DNA from: a virus
Reading direction: 5' to 3' (one strand)
DNA length: 50,046 bases
Virus record (IMG/VR): IMGVR_UViG_3300028800_000135
Location: 1 to 50,046 of that record
Numbering within the stretch: the first letter of the stretch is position 1; the number at the start of each line of letters is the position of its first letter. Below the pieces are notes generated by a model. It saw nothing but the letters and a program-made list of their open reading frames with translations. It was not told the origin of the DNA and made no database searches. Below, piece after piece: positions 40,188 to 46,798 of the stretch. The position numbers and the translations under genes are program-made.

Positions 40188-40484
40188 ATGAAAATAACCA
40201 TCCTGATCAACGACTTTCTCCTGACAGCCTTCTTTGAACGGAAGGACCGGCGGTTCATCCAAGAGTGCCGTGATGCACTATCTGACCTCCTGGATGTCAC
40301 CGGCGATATCGAGATTGAAGATATGAATGTCGATCTGATCAGGAAGTTCATCCAGCGGGAAGATCGAGTGCTGAACCGCAAGATGGCCGTTCAGCGCTAT
40401 ATCGTCATCCGAGCTTTTGTGAACTGGGTAAACGGTGCTCCTCCACAACGGAAGGCTTTTGTTTATCGGCACCCAACGTTCTGA
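40188..40484 (+). CDS. SAM-like (integrase core-binding-like) protein
   Basis: This 98-residue frame on the plus strand interrupts a long minus-strand operon. Its helical composition (RRFIQECRDALSDLLDVTGD, then VDLIRKFIQREDRVLN and YIVIRAFVNWV) resembles the N-terminal SAM-like domain of tyrosine recombinases, as a stand-alone unit. No ribosome site is present, but an extended -10 sits six bases before the ATG, so it may be translated as a leaderless message. It might regulate integration. The last 80 bases overlap a convergent gene. Confidence 0.55.
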   Translation: MKITILINDFLLTAFFERKDRRFIQECRDALSDLLDVTGDIEIEDMNVDLIRKFIQREDRVLNRKMAVQRYIVIRAFVNWVNGAPPQRKAFVYRHPTF

Positions 40485-40671
40485 TGTCTGAAGATGCCAG
40501 CGTTACGAGCGTCTCTGTGACTTCGTTTGCGATGGCGTCGTCTATGACCTGCCTCAGCTCATTGAGCTGCTGGCGGATTTGAATGAAATGATCGGGCGTT
40601 GGATTTAGCTCTGCCCAGGATACCTTTTTGACAATACTGTCGATTGCGTCATTTACCTGTGCTGTTGTCAT
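40405..40671 (-). CDS. Unknown 88-residue protein
   Basis: GGAGG lies before the ATG. The protein is helical (VNDAIDSIVKKVSWAEL; FIQIRQQLNELRQVIDDAIANEV) and has a basic tail. No family recognised. The 3' end overlaps the convergent SAM-like gene, and a near-match palindrome (40479-40492) lies in it. Confidence 0.6.
   Translation of the reverse strand: MTTAQVNDAIDSIVKKVSWAELNPTPDHFIQIRQQLNELRQVIDDAIANEVTETLVTLASSDIRTLGADKQKPSVVEEHRLPSSQKLG
40479..40492. repeat. Near-match palindromic repeat
   Basis: TTCTGATGTCTGAA differs at one position (T for M). It lies where the two convergent genes overlap. Confidence 0.45.
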
Positions 40672-40697
40672 GTTTTACCTCCAACGCTCTTGGGCCG

Positions 40698-41138
40698 TTA
40701 GGCTTTATTTGAGAAGCCCTTAGACGCCCACTTTTCAAACATCATCTCAATAGGGTCGCCTTCTCCTGAGCCAAGTTCCGCATAAGTCAGAGCGGTCAAC
40801 ATCATCATGACGTCGCCGACTTCTGGCTGTATGCGAGCGCTCTTGGCCTCTGGATGGTTGCGAACCCAATCTGGCGACTGTCCTTGAACCAGGCGATCTG
40901 CCAGTTCTCCGATCTCAGATACCAGGAACAGGAAAGCCTGACCGGTGTCGGGGAACTTATAGCCCCTAAATTTGAAGTAGTCGATCATGGACTGAATGAC
41001 TGGATCGATAGGGATGTCCACAATATCTGTGTCTACTGTGTTGAACTTTGCCAGCTCGTCACATTCCTTCTGGGCTTGCTCGTGCGTCCAGCATACTTGA
41101 TAGGGTCTATTGTTCAGCATCACCAAGTAACCATTCAT
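40698..41138 (-). CDS. MazG-like NTP pyrophosphohydrolase
   Basis: This 146-residue protein carries the metal-binding ExxE and ExxD pattern of the all-alpha NTP pyrophosphatase fold: VSEIGELADR followed, about 30 residues later, by PEVGDVMMML. It would hydrolyse nucleoside triphosphates, as phage MazG proteins do to adjust host nucleotide or alarmone pools. An N-terminal extension of about 55 residues (GYLVMLNNRPYQVCWT) is unusual. AAAGGAG precedes the ATG. Confidence 0.8.
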   Translation of the reverse strand: MNGYLVMLNNRPYQVCWTHEQAQKECDELAKFNTVDTDIVDIPIDPVIQSMIDYFKFRGYKFPDTGQAFLFLVSEIGELADRLVQGQSPDWVRNHPEAKSARIQPEVGDVMMMLTALTYAELGSGEGDPIEMMFEKWASKGFSNKA

Positions 41139-41410
41139 TTAGTGCTCCTTTTGGTTACGGTGTAACCCTGTTCTTCCAGGAAGGCGATGACGCCCTTCAC
41201 AAACGATCCCATGTCCACGAAGAAGCCGCCGGTGATCACTTTGTTGCGCTTACCGACGCCGTCAACAAAAACCATCTGCACTTCGCGTGGCCTTGGGCGG
41301 CCCTCGATATCTTCGAGCTTTGTTCCTTGGTTGAGTAGCATACCGGTGATATTGAATTCGCCGTTGCGCCCAACCATAGTTGATACTTTTGGATCGACAT
41401 CGAACCTCAT
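41135..41410 (-). CDS. Unknown 91-residue protein
   Basis: The start at 41410 follows GGAGG; a longer in-frame opening lies inside the neighbouring gene. The protein is beta-rich with Val/Gly repeats (KVSTMVGRNGEFNITGMLL; VQMVFVDGVGKRNKVI) and ends with a basic tail. No family recognised. It overlaps the MazG-like gene by four bases. Confidence 0.6.
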   Translation of the reverse strand: MRFDVDPKVSTMVGRNGEFNITGMLLNQGTKLEDIEGRPRPREVQMVFVDGVGKRNKVITGGFFVDMGSFVKGVIAFLEEQGYTVTKRSTK

Positions 41411-41751
41411 TGTTCCTCCTCGATGATTGTTTGGTACTCCTGCTTCTGCGGGAAGCAGACTGGGCAAACCATGTCCGCCGGCAGTAAACGACCGCAGACA
41501 CGGCAGGTGAAATGCAGCGAGCTTTGGTGGATCTCGAAACGGTCATGCGTATGGCTGAAGTAGAACAGCAGAGCCTGTTTGCGGTCTTCAGGCATCGGAA
41601 GATCAAAGAACTTACCCCGCCAGTGCGTTTTCACGTACTCATCCAGCTTCCTATCGACACCTGCTCGAGTAGTGCAACCGAAGTCGAGATCCCGCACACC
41701 GTTCTTGTAGGTACTGAGGAACCATATTTCGGATGGCATAGCTGGCTTCAT
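41407..41751 (-). CDS. Zinc-finger protein
   Basis: This 114-residue protein has a C-terminal zinc knuckle, CRVCGRLLPADMVCPVC, and an N-terminal alpha/beta part (EIWFLSTYKNGVRDLDFG). The ATG at 41751 lies six bases after GGGGAA; an overlapping GTG at 41757 is the alternative. A palindrome (41587-41600) encodes Met-Pro-Glu-Asp. No known role. Confidence 0.6.
   Translation of the reverse strand: MKPAMPSEIWFLSTYKNGVRDLDFGCTTRAGVDRKLDEYVKTHWRGKFFDLPMPEDRKQALLFYFSHTHDRFEIHQSSLHFTCRVCGRLLPADMVCPVCFPQKQEYQTIIEEEQ
41587..41600. repeat. Palindromic repeat: TTCAGGCATCGGAA
   Basis: Strict match in the zinc-finger gene at 41407-41751. Confidence 0.7.
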
Positions 41752-41753
41752 TG

Positions 41754-42224
41754 TCACTTCCCCATGATTTCATTGACGTCTTTGACTGCTTCGTTGAAGC
41801 TCTCGATGAACTCCTGCGCTGCCGCTCTCTTGGGGTTCGGGTTAGCGCGTTGGGCGCAGGTCGGGTAACGGTATTGGCGAGACGCCTTGCGGTAAAATTT
41901 GCACTTACGGCAGGCTGTCATCTTGACCGACACAACACCGGGCTTTACTTCCGCCCAAGAGGCGAGAAGCTCTGGATTGCGACACCATGTCGCCGGCCCT
42001 TTGACCAGGCGCATGTACTGTCCGCTGACCGTCTTAGACCAGAGGATGTAGCTTCCATCGGCGGCCATATCAGTGTGCCTGCCGTCCTTTGCTTCGAGTG
42101 ATGCTTTGACCTCTGGCGAAGGTTCGGCAAGTTCCCAGTGACCGGCGACCTTCTCAATCCGTCCGGCCAGGCGTTCGATGGCCCGCCGGTTTGTATCTCT
42201 GAAAAGCGATGCGAGTGTGCTCAT
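41754..42224 (-). CDS. Unknown 156-residue protein
   Basis: The start at 42224 overlaps the previous stop (TAATG). The N-terminal helix (LASLFRDTNRRAIERLAGRIEKV) is followed by Trp-rich strands and a cysteine cluster, CRKCKFYRKASRQYRYPTC, that could hold zinc with another Cys (TWC) upstream. The C-terminus is helical. No family recognised. Confidence 0.6.
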   Translation of the reverse strand: MSTLASLFRDTNRRAIERLAGRIEKVAGHWELAEPSPEVKASLEAKDGRHTDMAADGSYILWSKTVSGQYMRLVKGPATWCRNPELLASWAEVKPGVVSVKMTACRKCKFYRKASRQYRYPTCAQRANPNPKRAAAQEFIESFNEAVKDVNEIMGK

Positions 42225-42550
42225 TATTGCCCCATCAGGATCAAACAACTCAGTTGGCCTTCAGACATCTGAACGGGAGCCAGTTTATCGACAAGGCGCT
42301 CTTCTTCGAAGGCTTGATCTTCCTGATACTCATCTTCGTCGGGAACAGAGACCAGCTCTTCGTTGAAATCGCGGAACTTCCAGTCGATCAGATCGGTGCT
42401 ATCAGGGGAAGCGTGCTGCATGTGATCGGCCAGAAGGCCGTGCAACATATCCGCCGCGAAGGCCAGCCTGGCTTCTTTTGAGTTTATGGCCGTCGGATGG
42501 TCGCTTAGATCTACACAGATTTGTAGGTTGTAAATTACGGCGTTACGCAT
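42224..42550 (-). CDS. Unknown acidic protein
   Basis: This 108-residue protein is acidic in its middle (SVPDEDEYQEDQAFEEERL). GAGGAAG precedes the ATG, and it overlaps both neighbours. No family recognised; DNA-mimic proteins are acidic, but composition alone does not prove that. A palindrome (42260-42273) encodes Gln-Met-Ser-Glu near its end. Confidence 0.55.
   Translation of the reverse strand: MRNAVIYNLQICVDLSDHPTAINSKEARLAFAADMLHGLLADHMQHASPDSTDLIDWKFRDFNEELVSVPDEDEYQEDQAFEEERLVDKLAPVQMSEGQLSCLILMGQ
42260..42273. repeat. Palindromic repeat: TTCAGACATCTGAA
   Basis: Strict match near the 3' end of the acidic protein gene. Confidence 0.75.
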
Positions 42551-42869
42551 CGTCTTCCTCTTCGTCTATCAAGAGATCGCCGCCGGCTTCCACTTCATCT
42601 CTGGCCTGCTCGTAGCACGCTTCGGCACTATCCAGGGCGCACTTAGATATGGAGCTGATGACCGACAGGTCAGCGTAGTAAGTAGTGAGCTCGTGCATGT
42701 TGACCCGTTCCATCAGGGTGTATGCAGCCTCTCCGGCTTGGTTCAACAGACCGCAGATGTGGTCTAGCTCGTCGACGACCCTCTGGTCTATCTCGTCGAT
42801 ATCCCAGTCAGGACTGCGCTTGGTAAGCGGTTCTTTCTGCTCTTCGGTATATTCGTTATCGTGGCTCAT
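42543..42869 (-). CDS. Unknown acidic helical protein
   Basis: This 108-residue protein starts at 42869 after GAGGAAC and is helical and acidic (DWDIDEIDQRVVDELDHIC), ending in a run of acidic residues (LIDEEEDDA). No family recognised. Together with its downstream neighbour it forms an acidic pair. Confidence 0.55.
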   Translation of the reverse strand: MSHDNEYTEEQKEPLTKRSPDWDIDEIDQRVVDELDHICGLLNQAGEAAYTLMERVNMHELTTYYADLSVISSISKCALDSAEACYEQARDEVEAGGDLLIDEEEDDA

Positions 42870-43092
42870 TGGGTTCCTCTGTGTTGTCTGGAAATATGCT
42901 CTCCCCGTCGGGGTCGTTGTCGTAGTCCATGGTCCGATAATTCGCATCATCCGGCAGACCGTTTACACCCTGAAGAACGCCTCCCAGAATGACGACCTCG
43001 AACATCGGCTTGCCATTTCGATAGCGACGCACGAGATCGTACAGTGGATCGCCTGGCGCTACGATAAACACGCCTTCTTGTTTTTTACCCAT
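42856..43092 (-). CDS. Unknown 78-residue protein
   Basis: GGAGG precedes the ATG at 43092, which overlaps the previous stop by eight bases. It has a beta strand (GVFIVAPGDPLYDLVRRYRNG) and an acidic tail. No family recognised. Confidence 0.55.
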   Translation of the reverse strand: MGKKQEGVFIVAPGDPLYDLVRRYRNGKPMFEVVILGGVLQGVNGLPDDANYRTMDYDNDPDGESIFPDNTEEPNEPR

Positions 43093-43297
43093 TGACTGCC
43101 TCCAGTTCTTCCTTCCAGTAGAGAGCGACATCGGCGCCGAAAGATACCATGATGTGCGGGTCATCCGGCTTGCTACTGCCGGCATCCCACTGCAAGCTAA
43201 CGACGGTTCCAATCCGTCTCTTGCGATGAACCTTTACCCGATCCCCATACTGGAACGGCGCTCCTTCAATCTTCTTTACCAACGCTACGTCTACCAT
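43085..43297 (-). CDS. Small SH3-like beta-barrel protein
   Basis: This 70-residue protein has alternating strands, FQYGDRVKVHRKRRIGTVVSLQWD and PHIMVSFGADVALYWKEEL, like a small SH3-like or Tudor-like barrel. The pattern Gly-Asp-x-Val-x-Val followed by Gly-Thr-Val-Val is typical of such folds. It follows the primase gene by four bases and could bind nucleic acid, but this is inference. Confidence 0.6.
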   Translation of the reverse strand: MVDVALVKKIEGAPFQYGDRVKVHRKRRIGTVVSLQWDAGSSKPDDPHIMVSFGADVALYWKEELEAVNG

Positions 43298-43300
43298 TAT

Positions 43301-44206
43301 TTATTCTTCGCTCCATTTTCTAAGTGTTTCGGCTGCCGCTTCGGGATCAGCCAGAATGTACTTGTCAATGTCTTGAAACTCTTCAGGCGGAAACACCAAC
43401 TTTGCCGTGAAGAATTTAGCGCGCGTATCGCCCAACACTCTGCCGGGTGCATCGTTGTCGCCTATCACAACCACATTGGCGAGAGCCAGTGCAGTGCGCC
43501 AGCTATCCAGATAACTGCCTTCGCCGCCAGTCGGAGCACAAACATTGAAGCCCATCTGATCGATGATCATGGCCGGGATTTCGCCCTTGACGACAAAGAC
43601 CGTCCCTGTCTCAAGATAAATCTTGTCCCAGTTGAACAATGTCTTGATCGAACCAGCCTGCGACCAGAAGCGACGAGCTTTGGTGCAGTCCCTGAAGCTG
43701 CGGAACTTGATGCCCATCAACCGGCCATCCTGAAAGGCCGGGATTGCCATATAACTGTCTTTCTGGCCGATCCTGAATTTCTTGATACTCGCATCAGTGA
43801 TACCCCGAGTGTGAGCGTACTCAACCACCTCTCTGCTGGGGGGAATGAAGTTCATCCATTCGTCGCCGGCTAACCGTATGGTCTTCTCTGGTATAACCAG
43901 CTTGACTTCATACCTGCTGTCAAGAAGCCCAAGAGCCTCACGCACTTTGTCGGGGTCCCTTGGGTTATAGCCGGGTACTCTCAGATATCCGACCAGATCG
44001 ACGACGTCGCCTTCTCGCTGGCAGCTCCCATGACATTTCCACCACTGGAGACCTTTCCGCCAATAAATCGAGAACGACGGCGTGTTTGACACATGCGTAT
44101 GGCCTGGCAGTGGGCAAACGATCACTCGTTTGTTATCGCTCAGGCCCAGCACGCTGCGGATGTCGTGCGTGGATCTGGCCGTCTCGAGATCGTCTTTTAG
44201 GGTCAT
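43301..44206 (-). CDS. DnaG-type DNA primase
   Basis: This 301-residue protein has an N-terminal CHC2-type zinc finger (Cys31, His36, Cys58, Cys62) and a TOPRIM-like domain with VFVVKGEIPAM (Glu motif) and VVIGDNDAPGR (Asp-x-Asp motif). It would lay RNA primers for lagging-strand synthesis with the DnaB helicase encoded at 34076. It is shorter than bacterial DnaG and lacks a C-terminal helicase-binding domain. GAGGAAAC precedes the ATG. Confidence 0.85.
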   Translation of the reverse strand: MTLKDDLETARSTHDIRSVLGLSDNKRVIVCPLPGHTHVSNTPSFSIYWRKGLQWWKCHGSCQREGDVVDLVGYLRVPGYNPRDPDKVREALGLLDSRYEVKLVIPEKTIRLAGDEWMNFIPPSREVVEYAHTRGITDASIKKFRIGQKDSYMAIPAFQDGRLMGIKFRSFRDCTKARRFWSQAGSIKTLFNWDKIYLETGTVFVVKGEIPAMIIDQMGFNVCAPTGGEGSYLDSWRTALALANVVVIGDNDAPGRVLGDTRAKFFTAKLVFPPEEFQDIDKYILADPEAAAETLRKWSEE

Positions 44207-44214
44207 GTTTCCTC

Positions 44215-44228
44215 TTCAGGCGCCGGAA
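44215..44228. repeat. Palindromic repeat: TTCAGGCGCCGGAA
   Basis: Strict match over the stop codon and last codons of the DnaJ-type zinc-finger gene, directly after the primase start region. Confidence 0.75.
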
Positions 44229-44443
44229 GGGATGTCGTGGTTGGGGTTGCATTTCGGGCAAGGGATGATGTTGAAGTCCTTGTCGATAATTTTGCTTACT
44301 CCCTTGCACTCTGGGCAGATCGGGCTGATATCCGTCCAGCCCCCGCCGTCGTAACCCGTCCAGTGCTCTTGCTTTTTGCCGCATGTTTCACACATGCGGC
44401 GATTGCCACCATAGATCCACTTGTGAAAGTGAAATATGCCCAT
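44216..44443 (-). CDS. DnaJ-type zinc-finger protein
   Basis: This 75-residue protein has three CxxC-type pairs, CETCGKK, CPECKG and CPKC, resembling the cysteine-rich domain of DnaJ without a J domain. AGAGGCATAGG precedes the ATG. It may bind unfolded protein or nucleic acid. A palindrome (44215-44228) covers its last codons and stop. Confidence 0.65.
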   Translation of the reverse strand: MGIFHFHKWIYGGNRRMCETCGKKQEHWTGYDGGGWTDISPICPECKGVSKIIDKDFNIIPCPKCNPNHDIPSGA

Positions 44444-44444
44444 C

Positions 44445-44666
44445 CTATGCCTCTGTTCCTGCCAATACCCCAAGCACAAAGACGATAGCCAGGATAATTA
44501 TGATCAGAGCGATCCAGCCTGGAGTAAAGACCAGCCACCAGGACCAGGCAATCACCTTGCAGGCTTTCAGCACGAACAAGACGAGCTGAACGAGCAGAAG
44601 CCATCCACCTGCTCCGAGCGTTACCTTCGTCGTTGTTTTATTTACTACTTCGATTTGCGTACCCAT
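44445..44666 (-). CDS. Small two-span membrane protein
   Basis: This 73-residue protein starts at 44666 after AAGGAG and has two long hydrophobic helices (residues about 18-44 and 48-70) separated by a short Trp-rich turn, FTPGW. No family recognised. Small early membrane proteins of phages often mediate superinfection exclusion, which is only a possibility here. A palindrome lies in its leader at 44683-44696. Confidence 0.6.
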   Translation of the reverse strand: MGTQIEVVNKTTTKVTLGAGGWLLLVQLVLFVLKACKVIAWSWWLVFTPGWIALIIIILAIVFVLGVLAGTEA

Positions 44667-44682
44667 AGTGTTCTCCTTTAGC

Positions 44683-44696
44683 TTCAGATGTCGGAA
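44683..44696. repeat. Palindromic repeat: TTCAGATGTCGGAA
   Basis: Strict match in the leader of the small two-span membrane protein gene, upstream of its ribosome site. Confidence 0.75.
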
Positions 44697-44700
44697 GACG

Positions 44701-45030
44701 TTATTTCGTAGGTTCGACAGGCGGCATATCTGGGAATTCGTAGACTGGAATACCCTTCTTCTTGGCGTAATTGAACTCGAGAACTGTGCCAATGCTACTT
44801 TGCCAGTCCGGTACCAGCACCATGGCGTCGCAACGCGACAGCATAACGAGGTCGCCTTCCAGGTAGACCTCATCAGCGACGTTGCAGCACAATTCAAAAT
44901 GCGCCGTGTTCAGGTGCGGGCAGAGTGCGATATGACCGTGTTCCCATAACGCGATAGCTACCTTGCGAGCTTCGTCGATGTTGTGAGTGACATTTCCACG
45001 ATAAGGTCCTGCTACATAACAAAGAAGCAT
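44701..45030 (-). CDS. Deoxyribosyltransferase-like protein (DUF4406-like)
   Basis: This 109-residue protein starts at 45030 after GGAGG. It reads LLCYVAGPYRG at the first strand, then NIDEARKVAIALWEHGH and a CPHLNT segment, the pattern of the nucleoside 2-deoxyribosyltransferase-like superfamily (DUF4406). A later strand, DAMVLVPDWQSSIGT, is also typical. Members cleave N-glycosidic bonds of nucleotides, but many phage forms are uncharacterised. Confidence 0.75.
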   Translation of the reverse strand: MLLCYVAGPYRGNVTHNIDEARKVAIALWEHGHIALCPHLNTAHFELCCNVADEVYLEGDLVMLSRCDAMVLVPDWQSSIGTVLEFNYAKKKGIPVYEFPDMPPVEPTK

Positions 45031-45049
45031 CTCTACCTCCAATAAGATA

Positions 45050-45075
45050 TGCCTGCCCGGTTTCCCAGGCAGGCA
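45050..45075 (-). promoter_or_regulatory. Intercistronic hairpin
   Basis: TGCCTGCC (45050-45057) pairs with GGCAGGCA (45068-45075) around a ten-base loop, without a clear T-run. It lies between two early genes and may stabilise or attenuate the operon transcript. Confidence 0.5.
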
Positions 45076-45085
45076 GTTGATTTCG

Positions 45086-45331
45086 CTAGAACGCATCCAG
45101 GATGACCGGCCTCTTGGATACCAGCCGGATCATCTCGAGCATCATCGATGACGGGTTTTGATAGTAAACGCCGCCTTCTTTGGTTTTGAAGTGCCACATA
45201 TCCTCAGCACCAGCAGGATTGAAGGCCGCTCCCCCCGGAACGTGAAGAACTTCAGCCTCCTGGTTTTGGCCGTCGGCATAACATACTAAGACCTGATCCC
45301 CCTCTTCGATATACTCATCTAACTTTCGCAT
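45086..45331 (-). CDS. Unknown 81-residue protein
   Basis: CAGGAGAG precedes the ATG at 45331. The protein is beta-rich, with EEGDQVLVCYADGQNQEAEVLHV and an aromatic YYQNP segment. The sequence resembles small carbohydrate- or RNA-binding barrels only loosely. No family recognised. Confidence 0.55.
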   Translation of the reverse strand: MRKLDEYIEEGDQVLVCYADGQNQEAEVLHVPGGAAFNPAGAEDMWHFKTKEGGVYYQNPSSMMLEMIRLVSKRPVILDAF

Positions 45332-45353
45332 TATCCCTCTCCTGGAATAAAAT

Positions 45354-45656
45354 TTAGACGTCCATACAGTCGTGCCGAGCGGGCCTGAATGATCGTAGGA
45401 GATCCCCGATATCTGCCAAACTACGAACCGGATAGGAAGCGACCTCCATGCCGCAAACAGCACAAAAACCCATCATTCTCAAAGCTCGATCCGAGTACGT
45501 AAAGGTCGAGCCGTCAAGTATTACCTGCCCCTTCTCAGGTATTGTTTCAACCGGATAGTCTTCGATCTTTTCCTTGGCGTTGGCGAAGATTTCCTTCAGC
45601 CGGGTCATGGTTTCGTCGGAGACTTCCTTTTTACCGATATCTGCAAGTGACTTCAT
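45354..45656 (-). CDS. Unknown protein with a CxxC pair
   Basis: This 100-residue protein starts at 45656 overlapping the previous stop (ATGA), with AAGGAG about ten bases upstream. It has an N-terminal helix (TRLKEIFANAKEKIEDYP) and a CAVCGME pair near residue 66, with another His/Cys near the end (RHDCMDV). A repeated word, SLADIG, occurs at residues 3-8 and 79-84. No family recognised. Confidence 0.55.
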   Translation of the reverse strand: MKSLADIGKKEVSDETMTRLKEIFANAKEKIEDYPVETIPEKGQVILDGSTFTYSDRALRMMGFCAVCGMEVASYPVRSLADIGDLLRSFRPARHDCMDV

Positions 45657-45889
45657 TTGAACAGTTCTCCTTGAAGCTGCCGACTTTCCATAGCTCTTGC
45701 TACCATAGGGACGCCGGCATATTTCTTGAAGTTGGACAAGACCCAGACTTTGCGGTTGCCGTCAAAGACGCAGTCCTTTGGCTCGAAGGTGGCGTGGATC
45801 TGTGCCAGGTCCATCTGGAACCCTCTGATTGTCTTCGCATTGACCTTGATCTCGGCATGAGTGTCGAAGATGGTCACGTTGAGTGCCAT
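45653..45889 (-). CDS. Unknown 78-residue protein
   Basis: GGAGG lies just before the ATG at 45889, which overlaps the stop of the upstream gene. The protein has strands (ALNVTIFDTHAEIKVNAKTI) and a C-terminal helix. No family recognised. It is downstream of the ubiquitin-like cassette in the same operon. Confidence 0.55.
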   Translation of the reverse strand: MALNVTIFDTHAEIKVNAKTIRGFQMDLAQIHATFEPKDCVFDGNRKVWVLSNFKKYAGVPMVARAMESRQLQGELFK

Positions 45890-46143
45890 TACTCCTCCCT
45901 GATATAGTTGTTGTCTTCGGCCCATTCTTCGAGCTGCGAGCGGTCAAAGATGTCTTCCGGTCTCAAGTTGGCGATGACGACTTTGTTGTGATCCTGAACC
46001 CATTCGATCAGCTCTTTGTCGGTGTAGACATCACCAGGAGCGCAGTTCTCTTGTACCCACTGCTTCAGCGTGTCTTGCTCAAATATTTGTTGAGGTTCGA
46101 GCTGCGAGACTACGGCGACGATTTCATCGGTTATATTTTGCAT
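45889..46143 (-). CDS. Small protein with three internal repeats
   Basis: This 84-residue protein contains three related helical units of about 20-26 residues: IFEQDTLKQWVQEN, VYTDKELIEWVQDH and IFDRSQLEEWAEDN. Each has the form aromatic, x5-6, Leu, x2, Trp, x3, Asn/His. It is directly downstream of the E1-like gene with seven bases between. Function unknown; it could be a substrate or adaptor of the conjugation system by position. Confidence 0.6.
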   Translation of the reverse strand: MQNITDEIVAVVSQLEPQQIFEQDTLKQWVQENCAPGDVYTDKELIEWVQDHNKVVIANLRPEDIFDRSQLEEWAEDNNYIREE

Positions 46144-46150
46144 AATGCAC

Positions 46151-46795
46151 CTATGGGATCACTGTCAGAACGTGCTTGCGCATGTTGAAGATCTGAATTT
46201 TGGGCTGCCATTCGCCGACCACGATGTTTTTGACGGCAGAACCGATCAGGCCGCCTGCGATCAAGGCACAGTAAAACGTTGCCTTCATGGTGCAGGGCAC
46301 GTCAGCCACGCCTGTTTCGCTCTCTCCGGCCAGCATCTGGTCATACCAGCCATAGTCGTCCATCGAAACGGTGAACAAGTGCATCTCTTCTGCCGCCATT
46401 CTGGCGTCCATGTACCAGCGCACTTTGCTGTACTTGACCGTTTGCCAGATCTCTTTGCGAGCCGTGATGCTGTCGACGGCGGAGATGATGAACTGAGATG
46501 CCAAAGTGGTCGTGTGATCGACCCGTTCCATGTGATCCCAGACATCGGTGTCATCCGAGAACTCTGCGATCACATCGGCGAGAGCGGCGACCTTTGGCCT
46601 TCCGACGTCTGAAAGCCGGTGGAGCTGGGTGGCGAGATTGACATCGTCGACCGTGTCTCCATCGTAAACATTCAAAAAGCGGACGCCCATCTTGGCGAGA
46701 GCCAGGGCAGTGGTTGCCCCAATTCCGCCGGCTCCGATCAGGGTAATACTGACATTCGAAACATCAAAAAGCTCCATGTGGCGAGTGTGTATCAT
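46151..46795 (-). CDS. E1/ThiF-like adenylyltransferase
   Basis: This 214-residue enzyme has the E1/MoeB/ThiF layout: nucleotide loop GAGGIGA (21-27), YDGDTVD (Asp45, Asp47), NLATQLH (Asn53), Lys68 (GRPKVA), the ISAVDS strand end with Asp108, and Cys168 in DVPCTM as candidate thioester cysteine. It would adenylate the C-terminal Gly-Gly of the ubiquitin-like protein and pass it on. It is short, lacking extra domains, like ThiF of PRTRC cassettes. AAAGGTG precedes the ATG. It is transcribed after the JAB gene with three bases between. A palindrome (46600-46613) encodes Leu-Ser-Asp-Val-Gly. Confidence 0.85.
   Translation of the reverse strand: MIHTRHMELFDVSNVSITLIGAGGIGATTALALAKMGVRFLNVYDGDTVDDVNLATQLHRLSDVGRPKVAALADVIAEFSDDTDVWDHMERVDHTTTLASQFIISAVDSITARKEIWQTVKYSKVRWYMDARMAAEEMHLFTVSMDDYGWYDQMLAGESETGVADVPCTMKATFYCALIAGGLIGSAVKNIVVGEWQPKIQIFNMRKHVLTVIP
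46600..46613. repeat. Palindromic repeat: TTCCGACGTCTGAA
   Basis: Strict match in the E1-like gene, encoding Leu-Ser-Asp-Val-Gly, before the conserved-looking Lys68. Confidence 0.75.
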
Positions 46796-46798
46796 TGG

